DNA of 64,000 bases from Ralstonia sp. NFACC01 (GTDB lineage Bacteria > Pseudomonadota > Gammaproteobacteria > Burkholderiales > Burkholderiaceae). The translations under genes were made by a program, and so were the position numbers. Every line of letters begins with the position of its first letter. The stretch's first letter is position 1. The notes beneath the pieces were generated by a model, which made no database searches, was not told where the DNA came from, and saw nothing but the letters and a program-made list of their open reading frames with translations. Location of the stretch: the NCBI RefSeq assembly GCF_900115545.1, contig NZ_FOWV01000001.1, forward strand, positions 62,001 through 126,000, in the 5' to 3' direction. Positions 1 through 6,544 of the stretch are shown piece by piece.

Positions 1-445
1 CGAGCGAACCAGTCTCCAGCGCGCGTTCGAGCTGGGCCGGCGGCAGCGATACGGACTGCACCGACGCCCGCGGCGCCTCCCGTGCCATCGCCTCGACAAT
101 GCGCGGCAGGAAGACCATCTCACCCACGTCCGACAACGAGATCGAGAACCTGTGCGTGGTGGTGGTCGGATCGAACGCGCCCGTCTCGAAAATGCCTTCC
201 TGCACGCGGGCCAGGACGTCGCGCGCCGCCGGAATCAGCGCCAGCGCCCGTGGCGTCGGCTCCATGCCGCGCGAGGTGCGTACGAACAGCGGGTCGTCCA
301 ACGCGGCACGCAGCTTTCCCAGCGCGGTGCTCACGCCCGGCTGGCTCATACCAAGCTGTTGCGCGGCCATGCTTACGCTGCGCGCGTCATGCAGCGCCAG
401 CAGGATCGGCAACAGGTTCAGGTCAAAGTCGGGCAGGGTAGTCAT
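1..445 (-). CDS. LysR-family transcriptional regulator, 3' part missing (window edge)
   Basis: Reading the minus strand from the ATG at 445 gives a protein that starts MTTLPDFDLNLLPILLALHD and continues through a standard LysR winged helix-turn-helix (residues about 8-66, including SMAAQQLGMSQPGVSTALGKL) and into the effector domain before running off the window at base 1. It is divergent from pobA, and the 119-bp spacer holds a strong palindrome, the usual arrangement for a LysR activator controlling its neighbour. The likely role is sensing 4-hydroxybenzoate and controlling pobA; the effector is inferred from position only. PobR proteins in other bacteria may belong to the AraC or IclR families, so the name pobR is not assigned. 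Confidence 0.9.
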   Translation of the reverse strand, partial: MTTLPDFDLNLLPILLALHDARSVSMAAQQLGMSQPGVSTALGKLRAALDDPLFVRTSRGMEPTPRALALIPAARDVLARVQEGIFETGAFDPTTTTHRFSISLSDVGEMVFLPRIVEAMAREAPRASVQSVSLPPAQLERALETGSL

Positions 446-464
446 GGCAAACGCACTATCTGAA

Positions 465-487
465 TTAGCGATAAAGTTTATCGCCAA
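465..487. promoter_or_regulatory. Palindromic operator between LysR gene and pobA
   Basis: GCGATAAAGTTTATCGC at 468-484 is a perfect 8-bp inverted repeat around one central base. Flanking TT (465-466) and AA (486-487) extend it to a 23-bp quasi-palindrome with one mismatched pair. It sits about 80 bp upstream of the pobA start and 20 bp upstream of the LysR start, as expected for a LysR-type recognition site. The symmetry is seen directly; binding by this regulator is inferred. Confidence 0.75.
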
Positions 488-564
488 TATTGCATTGTGC
501 GATATCAAGTCGCCCGCCAACAATGGTTGCCAGAACGATTCCAAATCATCTGGAGACAACCACC

Positions 565-1791
565 ATGCGCACCCAGGTCGCCATCATTGGTGCAGGCCCG
601 GCAGGCCTTCTGCTCGGGCAGCTTCTGCACCGCAACGGCATCGATGCCGTCATCCTCGAAACCAAGAGCCGCGCGTACGTTGAAGAGCGCATCCGCGCCG
701 GCGTGCTGGAGCAAGGCACCGTCGACGTGCTCAACGAAGCAGGCGTGGGCGAGCGCATGCGGCGCGAGGGGCTCGTGCACCACGGTATCGACCTGCTGTT
801 CGGCGGCAAGCGCCATCGTATTGACCTGACGGCGATGTCGGGCGGCCGCTCGATCACCGTGTATGGGCAGCACGAGGTGGTGAAGGATCTGATTGCCGCA
901 CGCGTGGAGCAGGGTGCGCCGCTGTTGTTCGATGTGAGCGAGGTGTCGGTGCACGACATCGAGTCCGCCACGCCTTCGGTGCAGTTCGTCCACGACGGCG
1001 TGCCGCAGACATTGCAATGCGATTACATCGCCGGGTGCGATGGCTTTCACGGCATCTGCCGGCAGGCGATTCCGGCACAGCGGCAAGCGGTGTTCGAGCG
1101 CGTGTATCCGTTTGCCTGGCTTGGCATCCTGGCGGAAGCCGAGCCCGCCGCGGAAGAGCTGATCTACGCGAGCCACGATCGCGGCTTTGCGTTGTTCAGC
1201 ATGCGCTCACCCAAGATCACGCGGCTTTACCTGCAATGCAAGCCCGATGAGAACCTGGCCGAATGGTCCGATGCGCGCATCTGGGATGAACTCCACACGC
1301 GCCTGGAAAACAACGACGGCTGGCGGTTGAAGGAAGGCCCGATCCTGCAGAAGAGCGTCACGCCGATGCGCAGCTTCGTCTGCGAGACGATGCAGTATGG
1401 GCGTCTTTTCCTGGCGGGCGATGCTGCGCACATCGTGCCGCCTACCGGCGCGAAAGGCATGAACCTCGCCGTCGCCGATGTGCGCGTCCTGGCCCAGGCG
1501 CTCACGGCACGCTACAAGCAGAACGACACCGCCCAGCTCGCGGGCTACGCCGAACGCTGCCTGCAACGCGTCTGGCGCGCCGAGCATTTCTCCTGGTGGA
1601 TGACATCGATGCTGCATCGCTTTGACGACCACACGCCGTTCATGCAGAGGCTGCAGCGCGCCGAACTGGACTACGTGACCAGTTCGGCTGCCGGCGCGCG
1701 CGTGCTGGCCGAAAACTACGTCGGCCTGCCGTTTGCCGATGCGCCGGCCGGTGCGTCGTTGAGCGTGGTCAGTAATTCCAGGGCGGCGTAG
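565..1791 (+). CDS. pobA: 4-hydroxybenzoate 3-monooxygenase
   Basis: Flavoprotein hydroxylase converting 4-hydroxybenzoate to protocatechuate with NADPH and O2, the entry step to the beta-ketoadipate pathway; cytoplasmic. The 408-residue protein has the FAD dinucleotide fold GAGPAG at residues 9-14, the CDG motif in the middle and the second FAD motif LFLAGDAAHIVPPTGAKGMN near residues 280-300, all typical of PobA. The ATG at 565 is chosen because TGGAGAC lies just upstream and the FAD fold starts immediately after it; an upstream in-frame start at 490 would add an unrelated tail. The 3' end overlaps the convergent GH114-like gene by 23 bp. Expression is probably controlled by the divergent LysR protein. 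Confidence 0.97.
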   Translation: MRTQVAIIGAGPAGLLLGQLLHRNGIDAVILETKSRAYVEERIRAGVLEQGTVDVLNEAGVGERMRREGLVHHGIDLLFGGKRHRIDLTAMSGGRSITVYGQHEVVKDLIAARVEQGAPLLFDVSEVSVHDIESATPSVQFVHDGVPQTLQCDYIAGCDGFHGICRQAIPAQRQAVFERVYPFAWLGILAEAEPAAEELIYASHDRGFALFSMRSPKITRLYLQCKPDENLAEWSDARIWDELHTRLENNDGWRLKEGPILQKSVTPMRSFVCETMQYGRLFLAGDAAHIVPPTGAKGMNLAVADVRVLAQALTARYKQNDTAQLAGYAERCLQRVWRAEHFSWWMTSMLHRFDDHTPFMQRLQRAELDYVTSSAAGARVLAENYVGLPFADAPAGASLSVVSNSRAA

Positions 1792-2881
1792 TCGTCGGCT
1801 TGGAGAGCGCAATGCGCGAGACCAGCGGGCGGAAGCCTTGCCCGCGCGACGCCGTGTAGACCTTCTGCGCGTTGGCCGTCTTCAACGCGTAGTCGATCGT
1901 GAAGACGGGCACGTTGCCGACGCAGTATTTCTGCAACTGCTCGATCGTCCATTGCGTGTCCACAGCGCTTGCAGCCTTGTCGCCACCGGAGGTGCTGCTC
2001 CATGCGGCCCCGGCGCTGCCGCCGAACCACGTGTCTTCCTGCGAGATGCCATCGATCGTCGCCAGCAACGTTGATCCACCGCCGTCATCGATCAGCGAAG
2101 GTGCGTTTTGCTGGATTACCGCAAACTGGGGGTTGATGGCGCGCCCCGCCGCACGAATCTTGGCGATGAAGTCCACCATGGCCTGGGCCGGGTCGACGCC
2201 TGCCGTCTGGGCCGCGTCCACTACCGAAGGCTCGGCATACGCCTCGACCCAATCCAGATAGACGCCATCGAACCCTTCGCGCGCCAGTTGCGCAACGGCA
2301 CCGTTCGGCCCGAGCCAGAGCGCTTGCCAGCGGGGGTCCCAGAACGCGACGGGGTAGTCGCCCGCCCAGCCATCGGGGTCGGCCTTGATGATGAAGTCAG
2401 GAGTGCCGGGGCCGTCTGCTGTCGGTGCCTTCCAGCTCGACACCCAATAGGTGCGGAAGTCTTCGGCCTCGCCAATGTCAATGTAGGCGAGCACTTTGCG
2501 CGCGGAGCCGTCGGGCTTGGTGCGCAGGCGCGCCACCATGTCGACGGTGTTGAAGTTTTCCAGCCCCTTGATGGTGTTGTTGGCCTCAATCACCAGCATG
2601 TCGTACGGCTGCGCGTCCAGCGCGTCAATCTGCGCGCCGGTGGTCATGCCCTGCAACTGATACATCCACGTCTGCACTCCTGCCAGCGGCGAGGTGCCGT
2701 TGACTCCGCAAGCAGGTGTGGTGGCCCCGGCAGTAGTAGCTACCGTTTTCGACGCAATCGCGGTATCGGAAGCAGCGCCGACTTGCGGGCTCAATGAGGA
2801 ACCGCCATCGCCACCGCCACAGGCAGACAGCATCAGCCCGGCACACGCCAGGGCAATCGGAGAGATCAGGCGCATTGTCAT
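1769..2881 (-). CDS. GH114-like endo-alpha-1,4-polygalactosaminidase family lipoprotein
   Basis: A 370-residue protein with a lipoprotein signal (lipobox LSAC, Cys21) followed by a Gly/Ser linker. The main domain (about residues 60-360) resembles the GH114 / TM1410 family: VQTWMYQLQG at its start, YDMLVIEANN, KVLAYIDIGEAEDFR and GFDGVYLDWVEAY, the last two carrying the acidic residues expected at strand ends of a (beta/alpha)8 barrel. Characterised GH114 enzymes cut alpha-1,4-linked galactosamine polymers. A cell-surface role on a galactosamine-containing exopolysaccharide is an inference. No clear ribosome-binding site is seen; the ATG at 2875 is an alternative start. The 3' end overlaps pobA on the other strand. 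Confidence 0.8.
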   Translation of the reverse strand: MTMRLISPIALACAGLMLSACGGGDGGSSLSPQVGAASDTAIASKTVATTAGATTPACGVNGTSPLAGVQTWMYQLQGMTTGAQIDALDAQPYDMLVIEANNTIKGLENFNTVDMVARLRTKPDGSARKVLAYIDIGEAEDFRTYWVSSWKAPTADGPGTPDFIIKADPDGWAGDYPVAFWDPRWQALWLGPNGAVAQLAREGFDGVYLDWVEAYAEPSVVDAAQTAGVDPAQAMVDFIAKIRAAGRAINPQFAVIQQNAPSLIDDGGGSTLLATIDGISQEDTWFGGSAGAAWSSTSGGDKAASAVDTQWTIEQLQKYCVGNVPVFTIDYALKTANAQKVYTASRGQGFRPLVSRIALSKPTTTPPWNY

Positions 2882-3181
2882 TCTTGAAAGGGTTGGGATT
2901 GGGTGCCTTGCTCAGCGCGTACGTTTCGGTTTCGATGCCACGGCAAGCACCAATCCAAGCTAGCACAATCGGATTGCGCTTCACCCTGCCGAGGAGGGGT
3001 GACGTTCTGAAACTTCTTTAGACCAGCTTTCGCCGCCGCTCCGGAAGTCTTTGCGGCGACGACGTGCCCGCGCCCGCTGTGCCGTGCCCGAAGTCAAACG
3101 TTGCCGTCGCTTTCATCGCCATGCAAAACACACGGGTGTATAGTCAGACAGCACTCGACGTTCAAGAAGGGGGCATTTCAG
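2882..3181. other. Intergenic region with a weak promoter
   Basis: This 300-bp spacer lies between the divergent starts of the GH114-like lipoprotein and a small unknown gene. TATAGT at 3139-3144 could be a -10 element for the small gene, but no convincing -35 accompanies it. A short inverted repeat (CGCCG...CGGCG, about 3031-3058) is present. No coding sequence is supported. Confidence 0.4.
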
Positions 3182-3475
3182 ATGGACACTTCGCCGGCGG
3201 GCCAATACAAAGGCTTCGACATTTATCCGTTGGCTTTCCAACATGAACGCACGGCACGCTGGCCCGAGGCCAGGGAGGATCGCAGCTACAACGCGGCCGT
3301 GATGATCTGTCGGGCGGGGGAGTCGCCCGAGCCGGGGCAGACCCAAGTCTTCCGCCTCTCGGGGGACCGCCAGTTCAGCAATGTGGGTGCTGCGCGCATT
3401 GCAGCCCTGCGCTTCGCTGAGAGCATCATCGATGGCGACGTGCCTGAACTGTCGCTTCCTGCCGACGGCGCCTGA
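3182..3475 (+). CDS. Small conserved-looking protein of unknown function
   Basis: A 97-residue soluble protein with no signal peptide or membrane segment. I do not recognise the family. It begins MDTSPAGQYKGFDIYPLAF, contains an ordinary mix of charged and hydrophobic residues (YNAAVMICRAGESPEPG, then AARIAALRFAESIID) and ends in an acidic tail; the second half reads like a helix. The ATG at 3182 is chosen because AAGGGGG precedes it by about eight bases; longer in-frame starts at 3101 lack such a site. It is followed by the IF-1 leader region, not by a close gene, so it is probably monocistronic. Confidence 0.75.
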   Translation: MDTSPAGQYKGFDIYPLAFQHERTARWPEAREDRSYNAAVMICRAGESPEPGQTQVFRLSGDRQFSNVGAARIAALRFAESIIDGDVPELSLPADGA

Positions 3476-3493
3476 AACCGCGGAATCTGCCCG

Positions 3494-3502
3494 TGGTAGA
3501 AT
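3494..3502 (+). promoter_or_regulatory. Extended -10 promoter element upstream of IF-1
   Basis: TGGTAGAAT matches an extended sigma-70 -10 element (TGn followed by TAGAAT at 3497-3502). The same TGnTAGAAT pattern precedes rpoD in this window. A -35 candidate (TGAAAC, 3473-3478) is poor. Transcription from here would give an IF-1 mRNA leader of about 315 nt. Confidence 0.5.
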
Positions 3503-3823
3503 AGCGGGCGAATCCGGCTCGCCGCCGCGCCAATCATGGCCGGTGGCGGCTGAGTCCAGCACCGGGGAATACCCCGCGCCGAGTCGGGCGGCGCGCATCT
3601 GCGACCGCCACCCATCCTCGCTCTCGCTTGCACGAAACGGCGCGCGCCTTTGGCGGGCGCGATTTGTGTTTCGTGCAACTCGGTACCCCCCCAGGCCCGC
3701 TGTCCGGGCAGATGATCGCGGCGTACTGCTGCATGCCGCTCAAGGCGTGTGGCGTGGTTCGGGTGGGTCATCACATCATTGCAACCATCGGCGCAGCCGC
3801 GTGCTGCATACAAAGGAACGAGT
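3503..3823 (+). ncRNA. Candidate structured leader RNA of IF-1 gene
   Basis: There is no credible ORF in this stretch, but a chain of perfect inverted repeats: 3507-3511/3519-3523 (5 bp), 3540-3545/3560-3565 (6 bp), 3575-3581/3589-3595 (7 bp), 3628-3638/3668-3678 (11 bp, TTGCACGAAAC with GTTTCGTGCAA, enclosing a further GC-rich stem) and 3695-3699/3705-3709 (5 bp). An extended -10 element lies just upstream. No U-tract follows the 11-bp stem, so it is not a simple terminator. It may be a cis-acting leader for IF-1 or an independent small RNA; I do not recognise a named family. The last 110 bases before the gene show no obvious structure. Confidence 0.45.
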
Positions 3824-4042
3824 TTGGCCAAGGAAGAACTGATTGAATTTGAAGGGGTGGTGTCTGAAGCACTACCCGACAATCGTTTTCGCGTGCAGTT
3901 GGAAAACGGCGTGGAAATCTGGGCTTACGCATCGGGCAAGATGCAAAAGCACCGCATCCGTATTCTCGCGGGCGACCGTGTGAAGCTGGAAATGTCGCCG
4001 TACGACCTCACGAAGGGTCGCATCAACTACCGGCACAAGTAA
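3824..4042 (+). CDS. infA: Translation initiation factor IF-1 (TTG start, second-copy type)
   Basis: The S1/OB-fold factor that occupies the ribosomal A site during initiation. The 72-residue protein reads [20 protein letters not shown] and ends with [15 protein letters not shown], covering the complete IF-1 domain ([20 protein letters not shown] in the middle). The start is a TTG at 3824 with AAAGGAAC eight bases upstream; no ATG in frame gives the right N-terminus. The sequence is of the [13 protein letters not shown] type that Burkholderiales carry outside the ribosomal protein operon as an additional infA. The other copy would lie elsewhere in the genome and is not visible here. It is monocistronic, between the structured leader and a terminator. 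Confidence 0.95.
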   Translation: MAKEELIEFEGVVSEALPDNRFRVQLENGVEIWAYASGKMQKHRIRILAGDRVKLEMSPYDLTKGRINYRHK

Positions 4043-4087
4043 AAACGGCTGTGCCGCCAAGACGTCCACCCCGTGGGCGTTTCGAAG

Positions 4088-4120
4088 AAACCGCGTGTCT
4101 GCCCGACCCGCGGTTTTTTT
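4088..4120 (+). terminator. Rho-independent terminator after infA
   Basis: AAACCGCG (4088-4095) pairs with CGCGGTTT (4109-4116) around a 13-nt loop and is followed by a run of T. It lies 46 bp after the IF-1 stop codon. Confidence 0.85.
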
Positions 4121-4151
4121 ATTATTGCTGCGTAAGCAGCATTAAATTTCG

Positions 4152-4179
4152 TTGATCTCCCGGCAACATCCGGTATCAT
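4152..4179 (+). promoter_or_regulatory. Sigma-70-like promoter for exported glycosidase-like gene
   Basis: TTGATC (4152-4157), a 16-bp spacer and TATCAT (4174-4179). It predicts transcription starting near 4186, which is the 5' side of the first hairpin of the leader that follows. Confidence 0.5.
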
Positions 4180-4184
4180 GCCGC

Positions 4185-4512
4185 TTGGCTGCCAGCGGGG
4201 GGAACGCGGTTGGCAGTCAACTGAAGTGCAGGGCTTGTCATGTTTTCAAGCCGCGAGCTGCCCTCGGGTGAGCTCGCGCCAGCTGTACCAGTCCACTCAT
4301 AAGCGCACGGCCGCCGATCAATCCATCGACTCGGCAGGACCTCTAATCGCGCATCCATTCGCCGACCGGGGCGTCATCTGACGCTCGCACCCGTTCGGTG
4401 TTCAGTGTGCTACAGGAGTCACACCACATCGGGATACCGCACAGGTAGGACGGCGCTTGTCCATCGAAGTACTGGGCGTAACGTTTTGCGTCCGAGGGAA
4501 TAGAAAACCACA
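4185..4512 (+). ncRNA. Candidate structured leader RNA (three hairpins) before exported protein gene
   Basis: No ORF is supported between the infA terminator and 4513. Three hairpins follow one another directly downstream of the promoter: TTGGCTGCCA 4185-4194 with TGGCAGTCAA 4211-4220 (10 bp with one G-U pair), GGCTTG 4232-4237 with CAAGCC 4247-4252, and GCGAGCT 4253-4259 with AGCTCGC 4271-4277. The predicted start site coincides with the first stem. From 4278 to 4512 I see no further strong structure and no terminator, so this is probably a 5' untranslated region of about 325 nt. A separate small RNA is possible. No known riboswitch family recognised. Confidence 0.4.
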
Positions 4513-5508
4513 ATGTTGGAAACCAAAAAAGCAGCACAGAGGGCGGCGCGCATGAGCCTGCGCGCTTTGGTGGGTCTGACGGCGGCGGCAACGCTGACAG
4601 GCCTGGGAATACAAACCGCCTCGGCGCAGGCCACACGCCCGAAGGCACCGATCTACGGCGTCACGCTTGACGACGTCAGCAGCATCAACGCGATCGTGGC
4701 CTCGCTTACGCACCTGCCGTACAAGCCGACCGTGCGCGTGGTCTTTGACCCGGGTACATCGGCAGCCGACTATTACGCACCACTGGTCAAGCTTCATCAA
4801 GTCGCCTACGTGATGGGCGAAGTGATGGATTCATACTATTTCCCGGTCGACTCGACGACCTACAGCGCACGCACCAACGAGTTGGTGAGCACGCTGAAGA
4901 ATGTCGTGGACGTATGGGAAATCGCCAATGAAATCAACGGCGAATGGTTGCGTGCCAATCCGAGCGGTCCGACCACGACGGCGACGTCGCAGGAACAGCA
5001 GATCGGTCAGATGGTGGGCAACGCCTACGACATCGTGAAGGGCGCGGGCGGTCTTGTGTCGGTGACGATGTACTACAACGACGACGGCAAGGGCACCAAC
5101 TGCTACGAGTTGCCGATGGATTCTTGGCGTACCTGGGCGACCAACTTCCTGCCCTCGCGTGTGCGCCAGGGTGCGGACTACGCGTTGTTCAGCTACTACC
5201 CGTACCAGGACTGCCCCGGTTTGAATCCGTCGTGGGCAAACGATTTCAAGTTGCTGGAAAGCATCTTCCCGGTCGCGAAGGTGGGCTTTGGTGAGATCGG
5301 TACGTCCAGTACGTCGGCGCCGCTGTCGGTGCAGCAGAATCTGATCAAGTCGTACTACCCCATGGGTACCACCTCGATGGCAGCGGATCCGCGGTTCATC
5401 GGGGGTTACTTCTGGTGGAATTACGTTGAGCAGATGCTGCCGTACAGCACGAGCTCGTACTGGAGCCTGCTGAACAACACCATCAAGCCGTTGGCAGCTC
5501 CGCAATAA
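4513..5508 (+). CDS. Exported (beta/alpha)8 glycoside hydrolase-like protein
   Basis: A 331-residue secreted protein with an N-terminal signal peptide ending around SAQA (residues 37-40). Signs of a clan GH-A type barrel are the motif WEIANEINGEW with Asn139-Glu140 (candidate acid/base) and GFGEIGTSS with Glu261 (candidate nucleophile), plus aromatic-rich strand ends (FSYYPYQD, GGYFWWNYVEQM). Substrate and family are not identified; a role in trimming extracellular polysaccharide is an inference. An alternative start is the ATG at 4552, which has GAGGG eight bases upstream and yields a cleaner signal peptide (MSLRALVGLTAAATLTG). The gene stands alone between its leader and a strong bidirectional terminator. 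Confidence 0.75.
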   Translation: MLETKKAAQRAARMSLRALVGLTAAATLTGLGIQTASAQATRPKAPIYGVTLDDVSSINAIVASLTHLPYKPTVRVVFDPGTSAADYYAPLVKLHQVAYVMGEVMDSYYFPVDSTTYSARTNELVSTLKNVVDVWEIANEINGEWLRANPSGPTTTATSQEQQIGQMVGNAYDIVKGAGGLVSVTMYYNDDGKGTNCYELPMDSWRTWATNFLPSRVRQGADYALFSYYPYQDCPGLNPSWANDFKLLESIFPVAKVGFGEIGTSSTSAPLSVQQNLIKSYYPMGTTSMAADPRFIGGYFWWNYVEQMLPYSTSSYWSLLNNTIKPLAAPQ

Positions 5509-5580
5509 GAAGAGGCCGCAGCCTCTCCTCGCAAAAGGGTGGGACTCCGCGCCGGACGGACGGGACACGATCCGGCAACA

Positions 5581-5615
5581 AAAAACCCGCGTCAGCTCAC
5601 GCTGCGCGGGTTTTT
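5581..5615. terminator. Bidirectional terminator between convergent genes
   Basis: AAAAACCCGCG at 5581-5591 pairs with CGCGGGTTTTT at 5605-5615; inner CAGC and GCTG continue the stem with one bulged base and a TCAC loop. The A-run on the left and T-run on the right make it usable for both the exported glycosidase-like gene (plus) and galU (minus). Confidence 0.9.
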
Positions 5616-5638
5616 TCTATGGCGACGCGCCTATTGGC

Positions 5639-6511
5639 TCAGCCGCGTGCAGCCAGATAGGCTCGGAAGTCGTCAGCGACTTCCTTGTGCTTGAGCGCCA
5701 ACTCCACCGTTGCCTTCAGGTAGCCCAGCTTGCTGCCGCAGTCGTAGCGCACGCCCTTGTAGCGGTAGGCCAGGACTTGTTCGGCAGACAACAGCGATTG
5801 GATGGCGTCCGTCAGTTGCAGCTCGCCGCCCGCGCCCGGTTTGAGGTTGCGGATGTGATCAAAAATGCGCGGCGTCAGGATGTAGCGGCCGACCACGCCG
5901 AGGTTGGACGGCGCGTTCTCCGGCGCCGGCTTCTCTACGATGGCCGACATCTTGATCACGCTGCCGTCTTCTTCCCACGGGCGGCCGTCGACCACGCCGT
6001 ATGAACGGCTCTGCTCGCGGTCGATCTCTTCCACGCCGATCACCGAGCAGTTGTAGTGGTCGTATAGGTCGACCATCTGCTTCATCACGGGCGGCTCGCC
6101 GTCCAGCAGGTCGTCAGCCAGGATGACGGCGAAAGGTGCATCGCCGACGAGCTTTTCAGCGCATTGCACGGCGTGGCCCAGACCCAGCGCTTCAGGCTGG
6201 CGCACGTAGAAGCAATCCACGTGCGACGGCTTGATCGAGCGCACGACTTCGAGCAGCGCGGTCTTCTGCTTGGCTTCGAGTTCGGCTTCCAGCTCGTAGG
6301 CCTTGTCAAAGTGGTCTTCAATTGCGCGCTTGCTGCGGCCGGTCACGAAGATCATCTCCGTGATGCCGGCGGCCATGGCTTCTTCCACGGCGTACTGGAT
6401 CAGCGGCTTGTCCACGACCGGCAGCATTTCCTTCGGGCTGGCCTTGGTGGCCGGCAGAAAGCGGGTTCCGAGCCCCGCGACGGGGAAAACGGCTTTGGTG
6501 ACGCGTTGCAT
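5639..6511 (-). CDS. galU: UTP-glucose-1-phosphate uridylyltransferase
   Basis: Makes UDP-glucose from UTP and glucose-1-phosphate, the precursor for LPS core, exopolysaccharide and trehalose. The 290-residue protein has the nucleotidyltransferase signature [20 protein letters not shown] at residues 13-32 followed by [12 protein letters not shown], and later [19 protein letters not shown], all typical of bacterial GalU, whose usual length is near 290-300. It starts 33 bp after the valS stop on the same strand, so the two are probably cotranscribed from the valS promoter. Confidence 0.97.
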   Translation of the reverse strand: MQRVTKAVFPVAGLGTRFLPATKASPKEMLPVVDKPLIQYAVEEAMAAGITEMIFVTGRSKRAIEDHFDKAYELEAELEAKQKTALLEVVRSIKPSHVDCFYVRQPEALGLGHAVQCAEKLVGDAPFAVILADDLLDGEPPVMKQMVDLYDHYNCSVIGVEEIDREQSRSYGVVDGRPWEEDGSVIKMSAIVEKPAPENAPSNLGVVGRYILTPRIFDHIRNLKPGAGGELQLTDAIQSLLSAEQVLAYRYKGVRYDCGSKLGYLKATVELALKHKEVADDFRAYLAARG

Positions 6512-6544
6512 CGTGGTTTCCTTGATATCGATTGTTCTGGGCGC

